This document shows positions 1-12,711 of a stretch of DNA of 64,000 bases, one piece after another. The stretch is from the NCBI GenBank assembly GCA_003993805.1, contig RSEF01000006.1:26000562-26064561 (forward strand), in the 5' to 3' direction. The stretch is from Himantopus leucocephalus (taxonomy: Eukaryota; Chordata; Aves; Charadriiformes; Recurvirostridae). Position numbers and translations under genes: made by a program. The notes under the pieces were generated by a model. That model was given only the letters and a program-made list of their open reading frames with translations, had not been told where the DNA came from and made no database searches. Each line of letters begins with the position of its first letter. Position 1 is the stretch's first letter.

Positions 1-3000
1 TATTTAAAATACTGAATTTGTTCAAGGTGTCCCCCAGTTCTGCATGCTGTCACACACCCCAGGCTCTAGTCAGGCCTTACATCCTGAAGCAAAGAAACCC
101 TGGGTAGCATTTCCCATTAGTAACACACTTTTAAACACCTTCATATAGTAGTGCAACACTCCAGGACTCTGGGATTTGCTCTCTATTTTCAAAACTACTG
201 ACTTTCCAAACCTGGGAACAATCACTCCAATAAATGGGTCTCCCTGAAACCTGTTTTGAAATATCAGCTCTGGTGGCAGAATCTGCTGCTGTGATCCCAT
301 GTCCTGAGCCCACCTCAGATTCAGATAACGTTCACCTCAGTCTCTCTGCTCACCGTCACCACTATTTTTTTCCTTCCATAAAAAGCACGGTCACCCACAG
401 GTTTTGGGGAGCAGCTGCACAGGGAGGTGGAAGTAGCATCGTAGCTTTTCATGGGAACAGCCTGCTGAGGAGTCACCGGGCTGAGCAAGGGGAGGGAGCA
501 GGTTTCTCAGCTGCCAAGTCAGCACTTTGCAATGCCTCTGTTTCTGTGAGCTCTGCACAGGCAGGTTCAAACCCTTCCTGCAGGTCAAAGCAGCACCAAC
601 AACAACAGAAGCGCAGCAGCAGAGAGCAGGATGCACACCGCAGCGTGGTGCAAAGCTGAGTAATAAACTGCCCCACCTTATACCTCCAAAAAAAACCTAA
701 GGACTGATGTATCCCCAGGGTAACCCATCTGACATCAACAGTGTTACAGCACATGGTGCCTGCCCTCTATCGTTTTACAACCCCTACGAGGTTGCTCGCT
801 GTGCCAAACACCACGTGGCCGCCCTTGCAGCAAGAACCAAGAGTTTGTTGCAGGATCTTCCCCGAGTGCTGGACTTTGCTGGCGCCCTGTGGGGAGGTGG
901 TTCACAGCCTCTCCCTCACTGCAGCCCGAGGAAAGCCCTCGCAGCACAGCACAAGGAGAATTTCAGGTCCATGATGGGTTTGGCATGCCAGAATTATTAT
1001 TTTCCTATAATTTCCTATTAATATTTCCCCACTTCAACTAGCCAGGGCGAAGTGAAGCTGTTGGTATCATGCACGCTGTAGCCCATCACAGAGTGTTAAT
1101 GGTACCCATTGTTTACATTTATCGTTCCCGTGTCTCTGTTCAACCCAACAGATGTTAATAGCCTCAAGGTCAAAGACAGAAGAGTGCAGCAGAAGCAACT
1201 TCTTCCATAAATGACCTTGCAACAAATGTATTCATGTTTCAGAGTTCATAGGAAAAACCTCTAATCAGAGAAAAATGGCTCAAAGGGTTCTGTTAAGCCC
1301 AGCAGATGCCCTCTTTCCTTCCCCTGCTTCTTTTAGGTGTCAAAACACTGCAACATCATTCAGTGTACCTGTGCTCCTGAGGATCAGGGTCTAAAACATT
1401 AACACTTCCACATGCAAGTGGGTTGCAGTATGCACTGTCACTCCTTCTCCCTGCACACAGCATCCAGCATCAGGTACCTTGCAAAAGGAATTCTCTAAAT
1501 GTAGTGGCAGTAGTTACATGAGGCTTTGCTCCCATCTCAGCATGGCCAGCAGTAACCCACATTTTAATCCTCAGCCTGAAGCAATGGGAAAGGAAGAGAA
1601 AACCATACATTTTACAGGCACGCTTGTGGCTGCAAATGCACATTTTCTTCACTTCTTTCTTTTTTACCTATTTTTCCACTGGTGCAACATTTGAGCTGAC
1701 ACAGAGAAGATATCTGAATTTTAGTCTCAATAAAAAAACAAACTAAGAAATAAAAAGCAATCAGAACAGATTTTGCAGCGTCAAATTCAGCTCTCCAGAG
1801 GCAAAGGACCACCTTGGATTCCCAGTGCTTCTGGCCATCCCCCCATTCCTCCCAGTCCCATCTCCATCTGCCTCCTCCACCCGTCTCCCATGCCTCTGTG
1901 AAGTCTCCACTATTTCAGTGTGTCCCCCAGCAGAGAGCAATTATTGATGGTATATGTTACATCAGCCCTAATGGCCAACCCAAACGGGGGCCTGTATGTC
2001 TGCTGCAGAAACACAAACCTGCTTGTTTCTGCCCCAAAACTTGCAATCTAAATAGCCAGACAGGGCAGAGGTGACGCAGCAGAAAGCCCAGGCTGAAGAA
2101 AGCTACTGTTGGCGGCAAGCTCAACTGCAAGCCCGTATTTTTCTGGGGCCAGTGTGGTTAATGATGGAAGCGAAGTGATGGTGCTAGAAGGAGAGCTTGG
2201 AGCAGACGGCCAACCGGCCAAGTGAAGGAGAGCCCACAGCTGAACTGCAGGATGTTCTCTGAAGCTCCCAAGGTCTTGGCTTGGCTGCTTTTACAGCTCT
2301 CATGGCTTGCTAAAGCCTGGCTGGTTTTCCTCTGCTTCCTCTGGTTTTTCTCAATCCAGTTGGGAGAGAAGAGAGCAAGGATGCGAAGCAGCAGGACCGT
2401 GGCAGTCTCCCAGCAGCAGGCACACTCCCTGCACGCTGCCAGGGCTATGACATGTGAGGGAGAGGTGGCCTGGGCCAGGTACCACTTTCACACCAGCGTC
2501 CTTCAAACACAAGTCCTGTACGTGCCTGTTTCTGCCCCTGCTCCCACCAGCTGGAGTCTGGCTGGCTCAGTCTGGCTGGCTGATGTTTGATCTCCAAGAT
2601 CAAAGAGGAGCTGTAGGCTCAGAGGGGCAAGGGAGTATCCTCTTTGCCATCCGTCTGAAGGAGCAAGGCAGCCTTGGCTCCTAGACAGTCTATAGGTGTT
2701 TCCTCACTGAGAGCGACGCGGGCGACTTTCGTCCCGCTATGCATCCACTGATTCCTTAAAGGCTTCTCCTGAGTCCAGCTGGCATCAGAGCAGACCTTGC
2801 CACAGCAGCAGCACAGAGGAAATACAGCAAATACATGCAAAACCCAGTCCTTTTTATTAGAGTTTCAGAAAGGGGAGATTTGCTGCAAGAATCCTGGCCT
2901 GAATCCAAGAAATCGCAACTGTCTGCTTCTTATTTCCACCCCTGTGACCTCAGATCAAGTGGCATTTACAAACCAACAGAACAGGGCTGAAGCCACCAAC

Positions 3001-3276
3001 CCTGGGAAGCTCAACCAAGAAACTCATCTCCAAACGCCGGCAACGGCTACCCCAGCTCTAATGATGCCCTTGGAGGCCCTTCTGCATCTCAGCGAAGCAC
3101 AGTAATACTGCGTTACATTTATTCAGACCATATGTAATACGCAGAAGAGCCCATAAAAGCTTAAACAGCACAATAAACATTTGGAAAGGCACAGTGACCA
3201 GATTTATGGGGTTTGGATACCTGCCAGCATGACCCACCAGAATCAGATCCTTAAGTTTTTGTGTAAGCCCAAGCAA

Positions 3277-3295
3277 TACACACAACACACACACA
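3277..3295. repeat. (CA)n microsatellite, interrupted
   Basis: A short run of CA dinucleotides interrupted once by an extra A. It may be length-polymorphic. Confidence 0.8.
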
Positions 3296-3984
3296 AATGT
3301 GCTGTTATCCTTGGAAAAAAGATAAACAGCTCCCAAAGCCCATCCCCAGCACTGGAATATGACGGCCTTCCACTGTGTCTGATTGGACTTAGTTTAAATC
3401 AAGGCCATAAAGAAGGTCTTGGCAAGGAGAAATAAATGTAGCATGACAAAACTTCATCCCAGAGCACACAGTAAAACTGAGAAAGAGGGAAAGACGAAAA
3501 GATTTAGACACTTAATTTCCATTAAAGGGGAGATGAGCCCTGATGCAGAGAGAGAGCTGTGCTTTGCCAAATTCCAAGATACTTTTGTGCTAATTTTCCT
3601 CCACAGGGATGATGTGATATCTCCTGTGCCACCTACCAGGCTGGAGGAGGGGAATGATGGCTCAACAGAAGAGGTGTGAAATGATGACAGATCCCAGAGG
3701 GTACAAAACATTTTGTCCCAAGAATCTGCAAAAAACTTGAGCTTTCATTTGTACAAAGCACTTTGGGATAGTGGGAGAGCAAGGCACTGGTGGGATGTAA
3801 AAGTTCCTCTATTTCCCAAGGTGAAGAACAGTTGAAAGAGTTCCAGTTTCCTGGTTTCTTGGGGATTGTGTGACTTTTTTTTTTCCCTCTACATTTAATA
3901 ACATTTATGGCTAAACACAGTTTTTTGCATTACTACAGCCCCGTCCAGTTCACAAAGATACCGAACAAGCGGGATTTAGTACAG

Positions 3985-4060
3985 CCGTGAGCATCTAGTG
4001 CTCAAGACAGAAGCCAGGAGTCCTGGCTCCATGTTTTTTGCTCTAAAACGCATCCAGGGC
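3985..4060 (+). repeat. Possible MIR-like fragment
   Basis: TGAGCATCTAGTGCTCAAGA followed by GCCAGGAGTCCTGGCTCC resembles the 'AGAGCACTAGACTAGGAGTC' and 'CAGGAGTCCTGGGTTC' part of MIR. The segment is short and the call is weak. Confidence 0.3.
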
Positions 4061-5657
4061 AGAACCTCATCTCCAGACTTAAAGAAAAAGGAAAGAGATA
4101 AAAGAACAGCACAAGATACTGCTTTTGAGAAACCTGCCTCATTTGTTATGATAAAGGAGAGTATTACGGATTAGCTGGCAATACATGGAAGGAGTTGCCC
4201 ACCTCCCACACATAATTTCCCAGAAAATGTTTTTACAAGTTTAAGATGAGCTGCTACATAAAGTTATACAAAATAAAGACTAAAGCGTGACGGCAGATTT
4301 ACTTACATGAGGCTCAGGATGTGAAGATGCCCTTGCTGTTAAAGAACGGGCTCAGAAGCACTGCTCCGCTTTGCTTACTAAACCGCAGAAAAAGGCTGTT
4401 TGTGTTTATCTGCTGCTCTGGGAGGTGGGTTGAGCACTGAGAACAAAAGCTACATGCAACGGCGCATTCTCTCACCCACTGGCACGGGCACACTCAGGGA
4501 CGGCTTTGCGAAGGACAAGGTCTATCTTCAGCAGCAGGGGCCACAGAGGAGGGCAGAGCATGGGGGCCTCTGGTCAGACTGCTGCAGGGTATGAATTGCT
4601 GGAAAGACCACACATTTGGTGACCGCAAAATCTAGCGAGGAGGCACAGAGCAGTAAAGGGTCCTGCGGGAGGAAAAGATGCGTTGAAGCAAGGGCCAGGA
4701 CAGCGTGGGTAATGGAGCACACACCAATGGAAAGTCTTAGTAGCTCCTGAGGGGGAGGTCAGGCAGTTAAAGGTCTATCTGAGGCAGATGTGCTCGTGTT
4801 AGCTCACAAGTCGACAGGCACAAGAGTTAGGGATGGGAAACACCGGACGGGACAGGCAGGGAGAGAACAAAGCCAGTAGGAAGGGCAACGCGCTTTTGAC
4901 ACATCCCTCTTCCACCTGCTTGGGAAGGTAACTCGGACCAGGAAAGCTCTGCTCAAGCTCCAAACTACACAGCTGCCTGACTGCTCGAACGGCCCCAGCG
5001 AAACCGCCCTGCACAGACAGCCCCATGGGGCTGAGGGCATCTCCAACACAAGCTACCATTAGCCAAAACCGCAGTAAGGGATATGGGAGACAAACGGTGG
5101 AGGAGGCAGCCGAAGTGGAGAGCAGAGGACATCAAGAGACACCCAGGGCTGACTCTGTACAAGGACCTGCAGATGGAATAATCTGGCCAAGTGTCACAGG
5201 GAGCCGAGCCTGCAGTCCCAAATGGACTGACGCGCCGGGAGCTGAAGCAGAGTGTAGGCTCCTGAGCAATTTATTCTTCTGCAGCAGACTGTGCTCCCAG
5301 TACTTACAGACATTTGGTTGAGGAAGAGGAAGACCCAGGAAACCATCAGCCCTCCTCCCTCCCTCCTCGCTCACACTGATCCTTTCCAGAACTGCCACAG
5401 GGCAGAGTCTGTGCACAAAAGCGGCTGCTTCATCCACATCACAGCTACAGCCAGCCCCGCTCTCCATGCTGTCCCAGCACATGAAGAAGTGCAGACTGGT
5501 CTTTGCGTCTCTTCTGCACAGGTATCTGCTGTTCATCTCAGGCAAGTGAGTTTAGATGAGGTAATTCACCACAGTCTGGGGTAGGAAGACAACAGGGCGA
5601 GGTCGATCTTGGGTTTAAAGATGCTTACGAGCAAGGGATGAGTGTGTGTTCATTTGG

Positions 5658-5780
5658 AGGACTCAGGGACCAGTGGTTGAAGCAGAGACTTTAAGGGCAT
5701 CCTGAATCCTACTCCCACTGTAACCTAGGGCAAGCTACTTCAATGTTTCTTTGCCCCATTTTCCTCAATATAGTATGTCC
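5658..5780 (+). repeat. MIR/CORE-SINE-like relic
   Basis: The order GGACTCAGGGACCAGTGGTT, then CCTACTCCCACTGTAACCTA, GGGCAAGCTACTT and TTTGCCCCATTTTCCTCA follows the MIR pattern (box-B-like start, 'TGTGACCTTGGGCAAGTCAC', 'CCTCAGTTTCCCCAT'). It is heavily diverged. Confidence 0.6.
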
Positions 5781-8700
5781 CTGAAACTGATATGGAAGTT
5801 GATCCACTCCTGCAGATCCAGGGAGTTGTGTATCAGCAAGTCAACCAGTTAGTGTGCTAGTGGTGTTCGCAAAGGCAAATAACGGAAAGTATGCTGAGAG
5901 TCACAACATGAAGCTAAAATTCAGACCTTCTGGCTCCTGTTCCAGCCTTGGTGACCTTTCAAAACCACTTTCGTACTTTTGCTTCCCTAGTTCTAAAATA
6001 AAACCTGTATTTCACAGTCAGGCCGAGAGAGTGGGTTCATATTTGGGCTCTGCCTCAAGGTCTATGGTGCGGTAGCTCTATAGAAGGGCAATGCAGTACT
6101 CTTGGCATTACTACTACTGTATGATTCACATGATGCTTTCTTTTCAGTATTATTCTTAGGAACAATCCCTGGGAATATTTTGGGTTCACTAAAAAAAGAA
6201 AAAAGATAGATTATAGGCAGCTAGGGACAAAAATAATCCCATTCCCATGTGGTTTGTGCTATTTAAAGGGACATAATACCTATTTTTGAAAAGACTAGTT
6301 TCAGAAGACAAACAACTGACATCTGTCAGCACAAAGAAATTTGGGAAAATAGACATAATATCTTTTTCCAAAAGCTTTAGGTGTGCCTGAGATGACCCGG
6401 AGTATGCAACCAGGGGGAAGAAGCATGCCCTGTGCGACAGAGCCCAGCCATCTTTCCAGCAGAACATGAGCAGGGAGTAGTTTTTCTAACCAATTTTTAG
6501 AGGAGGATCTTGGTTTTGAGCCAGGAGGTTGAAGGGTGAACACAGCAGCACAGCGCAGGGAGAGTATTTGTCCCACGGTCCCACATTTCTGTTCACTGTC
6601 CTCGCTATGGTGAGGTGGGAAAGAACAGGATGCCACGTATTCAGCATGAAGTGCAAATCCATATAATGGGCTGAGTTCTCCTCTGCTGAAGTATCTGGTG
6701 GTTGGACGGAAGCCACTGAGCTAACAACATCTGTGTCTCGTAACGAACTACAGTTGGAGGCACCAAGGAACCAGCAGACGGTGGGAATTTGCCCCAGACA
6801 GTACCGGATAAAGCAGGGAAGTCTTATTCCTCCTGCATTCCCACTGCATCCTCCATAGCCGATGCTGGGGAAAGCCATCTGCCGGGATCCAGAGGTGCAA
6901 GGATGGGATGAGGTGAGTGCTGGAGCCAAAGGATGTGAGCAGACAGAGCAGGGACTGCAGGAAGAGCAGAGGGACGCAGCTGGGAGTACTGGGATTTCAC
7001 AACATGGAAACCAGGGCAGATCACTTTTGGTTCTGGCACGTACTGACCCTCATGCAACTGCTGTGAAGCATTAACCTTGTCCTCGACTACAACCTGGAGG
7101 TAATTTAGGCATGTTCACAACATGGAAAATCCCAAGCCACAGACTCTAGAGTTAGTTTGGGTGTGTTTAGAACTACATGTTTTGCTCTGGGACCATCTCA
7201 AACTCCAGCAAAAACACTGGGTAAAGAACTAGCCAAGAGAAGGACCACATTCAGTTTGTACTGGTGCTGCCCACACAGTCACTGTCACTAACCACCAGCG
7301 GGCAATCAGTGTGAGATGTCTCAGACACAGCATCTTCAGAGGGAGATTCTCAGCACATCATCCACTGCTGTCTCATTTATTCTGAAGACTTAAAACAAAA
7401 GATTTGGGGCAACTGCAGATAGGACGAGGCTGAACACAGAAGAGTAAACTTGCTTTATTTGTCTATAATATTAACAGGCGCATTATGTAATTTCCTTGGC
7501 TTACTGATGCAGCAACTCTGGTTACAAGACGGGATGGGATTTCCTTGAGGTCATTCCCCCAAACTGTGTGAGTTGTTATTTTCCTGGCTCACCCACAAAC
7601 AGAGCGGTTTGCTCTTCTGAAACACTAATGTCCGACTGTTGAAAGGTTTTGCCAATCAAAACATTGTGGCCTTACCCCATTTTAATAATCTAAGGCATCA
7701 ATCTCCCCCTTAGTATTTGTTTGATGTGTTCTGCACCCTGCTGAAATATCCCCTCCAGACCTCCCTGAGCTCAGGCTCTGATTGAAGAGAGATGCCATGC
7801 ATCAGGCCTGCAGCTTTCTCTCTGAAACGTTTAGCAGGGGATGGTGGTAAAATGTATTTATTTTCATGTATTGAGGAAAGACCATATATTCCAGCCTCTT
7901 TTTTTTCCATCACTCAGAGATGGGCCCGAGGCCAAAACGGTGCTGCTAAGCTTGTTTTCTATTTAAAACCTTCATTTTTATTAATAACCCTTTACAGCCT
8001 ACACACCAGCACTGCGGGAGTTGCATTTCCGTGTTATGTCATCGTGAACCGTTATGTATTTAATTCCTGTACCCACAAACCCATATGGACATCATTAAAC
8101 ACGCACCGTACAGTATTAAAACTGTGTTCCATAAAGTGTGATTTAGAAAAAAAAAGACCTATGAAGTGTGGATTTTTTTTTTTTCCTAAGGTCATGGGAA
8201 AACGAAGAAGTAGGGTAGAGAGAAAAGGTTCAGCGGTGCTGCGGGTTAGCTCATAGCTCTCCATGCCTGCAGACTGAAAACCCAGCCCACCTTACCCACC
8301 ACGGAAGATTAATTACCCAGTAACTTCAGGCCAGAGATGATGAATTTCTGTTTGGCAGACCACAGAGAAAACTTCTACAAAAATTACAGGTTACAAACCA
8401 GCACAAGACCTTGATGATTTTATTTCTGCCAAATTAGGTTTCTATCACTTCTCCTGAAAGAAGTTGCCTTTAGTGGGGCAAAAGAGCAGGTTTCCCCATG
8501 TTGCTGAGAGATAGTTATCAGGGCCACTAACACAAGCGAGGGTAGACCCTCGCCCCAGATGCAATACATGCGTGGCATAGGGTTTGCTCCCAGTGAAAAT
8601 GATATCTGAGAGGATTTTACAGCAAATACAGCCACAGAAAGGTCTTCCGCATTGCCTTGCGCTTACTGCTTTGTCTCAGAGCAGCAGCATTCCCTTTTGG

Positions 8701-11700
8701 AGACTGTATTGGTGCTCCCTCAATTTTACAGCTACACAATTAAAAGGTCCCCTCAAAGATACAGATAAAGATACATACCCAATTGCTTCCAAGCCCTTTT
8801 TTTTTTGTTTTCTTTATGAAATATTAGTAAAAATAAAACATAAAAAGAGCATTCAGAGCACACACAAATTATCACTTATATAAAACCTCTAAATGTTCAG
8901 GCCAGTTGAGTGTCTCTGCTGGTTTTGCTGTGTGACATCTGTGTTTAGGAGTCTCCAAGAATAGATGTCACCTACCCTCATCCCTTGAAAGCTGGTGACT
9001 TAATTCAAATTAAATTTGTTGTGTTGGCCCCAAAGCCTGTGTGTGCACACTCCATACATGTCCATCTCCAGGCAAGACAGAAGAGTTAACATGATTTGCA
9101 GAGGGGGTTACTGACGAATTAACCTCCCTTATACCCCAGCCCTCTCCAGAATTTTTCATTGCCATCAAGCAAACATACACATGAATAAACACACAAATAA
9201 CTTTGGGTGCATGTGCGCTCCCGTTGAATTCAATACAGTTATTCACTGTACAGAAAACTACCCACATGCATAAATGTTTGGAGGAGGAGAATCTCTCTCA
9301 GCATGAGGCTGACAGCAAGTTTAATGTTATCTAGCTGCATTACTCTGGAGGCGAAATGTTTTTGACATGTGTCTCTGTAGGGCTGTGTCCCACTTCATTC
9401 AAAATTTGGGATTTGCTCTGATGTTTTGAAAATAAAGTCTTAAAAGAAGAAGCAGACGTGACTGGCAAAACTTCTTCAGGAAACCTGGCAAAGGACTGTT
9501 AGAGCCCCAAGCTTTTAAATGCTCTAATTTGGGTCAGTGCTTTCTTAAACTGAAATTACATCTTCTACTCATACAGCTCCCTGGCACGTGATTGCAGCTG
9601 AACTGAATGTATCTGAAATGGAGATAACATCGGACATTTTCTGAGCACATATTAGGATAGACAAAAACATGGCAGAAAGCAACATTTGTTTGTTAAAGCC
9701 AAAAATTATCTGCTCACTGATATTAATTCAATCTTCTCTCACAAACGTTATTTATTCTGCCAGGGATCAGGCCTTATTGGGCAGTAAACCAGGGCTCAGT
9801 AGTTTATATGCCTGTCAACAAAAAAATTAAATATAAAACACTTGTCATAAATCCGCACGGCCAAAATTTCCTGATTTATGAGGATGCTGAATGATTGAGG
9901 CGAGAGTATATTTTGAAAAAAGCCTTAAGAAAAAGCAGACCAAAAAAAAAGAAAAAAAGGTAGGAATTACAGAATGCACTGGAGACCAGCCTTCCATAAG
10001 AAGGGGGGGAAAGGGACTCCTCTTACGATGCCTATTTCATCCCTTGCCTAATAATCCCCAAGCACCTAACTTTCAAAGTATTGCGTTTTTCGTAGGCTGG
10101 AAGCACCACAAAGCATCCTTCATCAGCCTGGCCTTTTGGCAGTTCTCCTTCTCCAAATGCAAATGCTACATCTGGAAAAGGCAGGAATCCTCTCTCCTGC
10201 CTGAAAGCCTCCTTTTATCTCCGTCCTCTGCAGAACTCCTACTTCTTGCAACCACTCACTCCAACATACTACTTTATTGAAGGGATTCAAGGCTTTCTCC
10301 TCATCTGCTGAATGTCTGCCTCTTCTTAAAGTCCCAGCTCACCTTCGGAGCCCGCTCGCTAGCTAGTGTGGGGCACCCTGCCACCCCCTCAGGCAAGCAT
10401 CTGTAAAACACCCCCCTCCCGAACACACAGATGAGCATGAAAACGATAACAATGAAGATTAACAGAAGCTTATTTGTCAGGCCTGGCAAGAAGAGCATCT
10501 CATTAGCTGGTATGGCCTGTGCAATTCACCCGCCGGGGGTTCCTCCTCCCCCCAGGGGATGACACTGATGCATCACGAACATTAATAACATTGTTAGTGC
10601 GTGCCCAACAGAGCCCTGCTTTGTGCATTCAGACGACCTGGCAAACAATAAGATACTTTTCTACTGAACTCTTGCTGGAAGAGTTTAAAGCTGTTTGCAG
10701 GGATGTGAACGACTCTTGCAGCTTTCTCTAGTAGCCCCTGGCCCTACATACTATCACTATAAAGATATGTATGGAAGTGAAGGAACTAATTCAGACCTGG
10801 CAAGACGCCTCAGCATCCAGGTTACTGCGGAGGTTATGTGCAAGCTGAAGAACCTTATTATTGGGACCACAGAAAGGAAAGCGCACATTTTTGTTACCTA
10901 CATGCTTCCCCAAACTTGGGAGCTGTATTGCTAAAATGTCCCATCCCATAGAAAGAAATGCAGAACTTTGGCAACATGTACTGGTCCCCACTACAGGGTA
11001 AAAGCTACCCCAGTTAATCAGTCTGCATACCTTGCCTGCGGTTGCCCGTATTTTCAGGGGGCTGACGATAGCCTTACATCCCACCTTCTGGTCTTAAGTT
11101 CAGAATAGCTGAAATCATTCTCCTGAGCGGGGGTGAAAATTCACCGCACCATCCCTGGTGTCACAGTGCTGTGGCTGAGGTTTTTCACGATGAAACCCTC
11201 CCTGCTCCTCTTTCATGTGGTAAATATTCATCACACCCCAAACGAGCATTCCACCAGGGCTTGCTCTTTAATGTGTTTGTGAGCCCTTTCTTTGCCCACC
11301 AGATGCTGGCAGGGGACAAAGGGATGGGCCACTGATCGATGCTCTCCCAGAGCTGCCCGCTGGAAGAGCGAGGCATTAAGCAGGCAGGACCAGACACACC
11401 GCAGCCCCGTGAATGGCAGATCAAGTCCCAACCACGCAGCACCCAGAGACCTGAACGCCACTGCAGAAGGGGTCACCTGCAAAGCCATCTGCTGGATGTC
11501 TCTGTACACGTCTCTTCACCCTACAGCCACCCTTCTGCTCAGTAGGGCTGATGAAAACTATCCAAATTCTGGATTTTGGGACCATTTTTCCACAGGAACC
11601 GAGAGGTTCATTTTTGGTAAAATGTTTTCATGAAAAGAAAGCTTCTCTTTTAGCCAGATTTAGAGGATAATCAACATCTCCACAGAATACTGCATTTTGA

Positions 11701-12685
11701 TGGAAATAAGAAGACTGATTTAATCTTAAAATCCTCAAGAACTCTACAGCAACCCTAGCAAGAGAGGACAATGTTGGTGAGGATGTAATCATTGGAAAAA
11801 GGACTGAGACCAGCAACCCATACAATAGGGATTAGCAAAGATGGCAACATTGCTAATTCACCAGTGAACCAGGACAGCTTCAAGCCTCTGATGAACGCTG
11901 TCTCTGGTATGAGTCATTCACACTTCATCCCCAGCAGGCTTGGATGGGAAAGGAAAAGGTTTATCTGCTAGATATGGTGCCCCTGCCACCCTAACCCCAC
12001 AGTTGCTGCAATGGGTCTCTTCTCATAAAGTAAAATAGACACTTTTTGGCCCGCAACATTCAACATTTTCTTCTTCTTTTATATTTTCAAGCACTAGGTA
12101 TCTCAGGTTACCAGTGGTTTTTTGCGCTGGTTCCCAAATGAGCCTGAACTGCTCTGATTTTTCAAACCCACAAGACTGTAATTGAAAGCAAATGTAATCA
12201 GACATATACAATGTTCTGAGGTTCACCACAGTGCGCTGCAGTCAGCATTACTGGAGTGGCTATTAAAACTCCTTGGAGCTGGGAAGCAAATACAGCTTGC
12301 AAGAATCCAGCAAATAACCAGCATTTATTAGATTAGACTAAAGTATTGCAAAGCCACAGCCAATCCTCTATTCAGAATATATCCGAGGTCTTTTTAAACG
12401 AACATCTTTCCTGAGCTTAGGCCAATTGTTTTAAGAGCTGTGAATGGAAACAAGGAAAGAATTCTGCTTTTAACACACCAAATTCTGCAATCCTTACATC
12501 AGCGTAAATCTCAAATAGTCCACTACTGTCGGCAGGGTCGTTCCAATCAAACTCTGGTGTAACTGGAAAAAGAAAGTGGCCCAAAGACAAAGGGTATCTT
12601 TGAACCCAGACATGCAGCTCTGGCTAGAGATAAGCAGTAGCAAATCCCTTCCATAAACCTCCTAAACAAAATGCAAGCATTAAAA

Positions 12686-12711
12686 GGGGTGGGGGGCTGA
12701 GGGGGGGAGGG
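12686..12711 (+). other. G-run cluster with G-quadruplex pattern
   Basis: Four guanine runs of 4, 6, 7 and 3 or more are separated by loops T, CTGA and A, which meets the simple G3+N1-7 rule on the plus strand. The host gene is transcribed from the minus strand, so this is the template strand and the RNA would be C-rich. Folding is not shown. Confidence 0.5.

Noticed and set aside
7292..7304. CTCF-like site CCACCAGCGGGCA
   Set aside because: One mismatch to the core consensus, and such matches are expected by chance in 64 kb. No supporting data.
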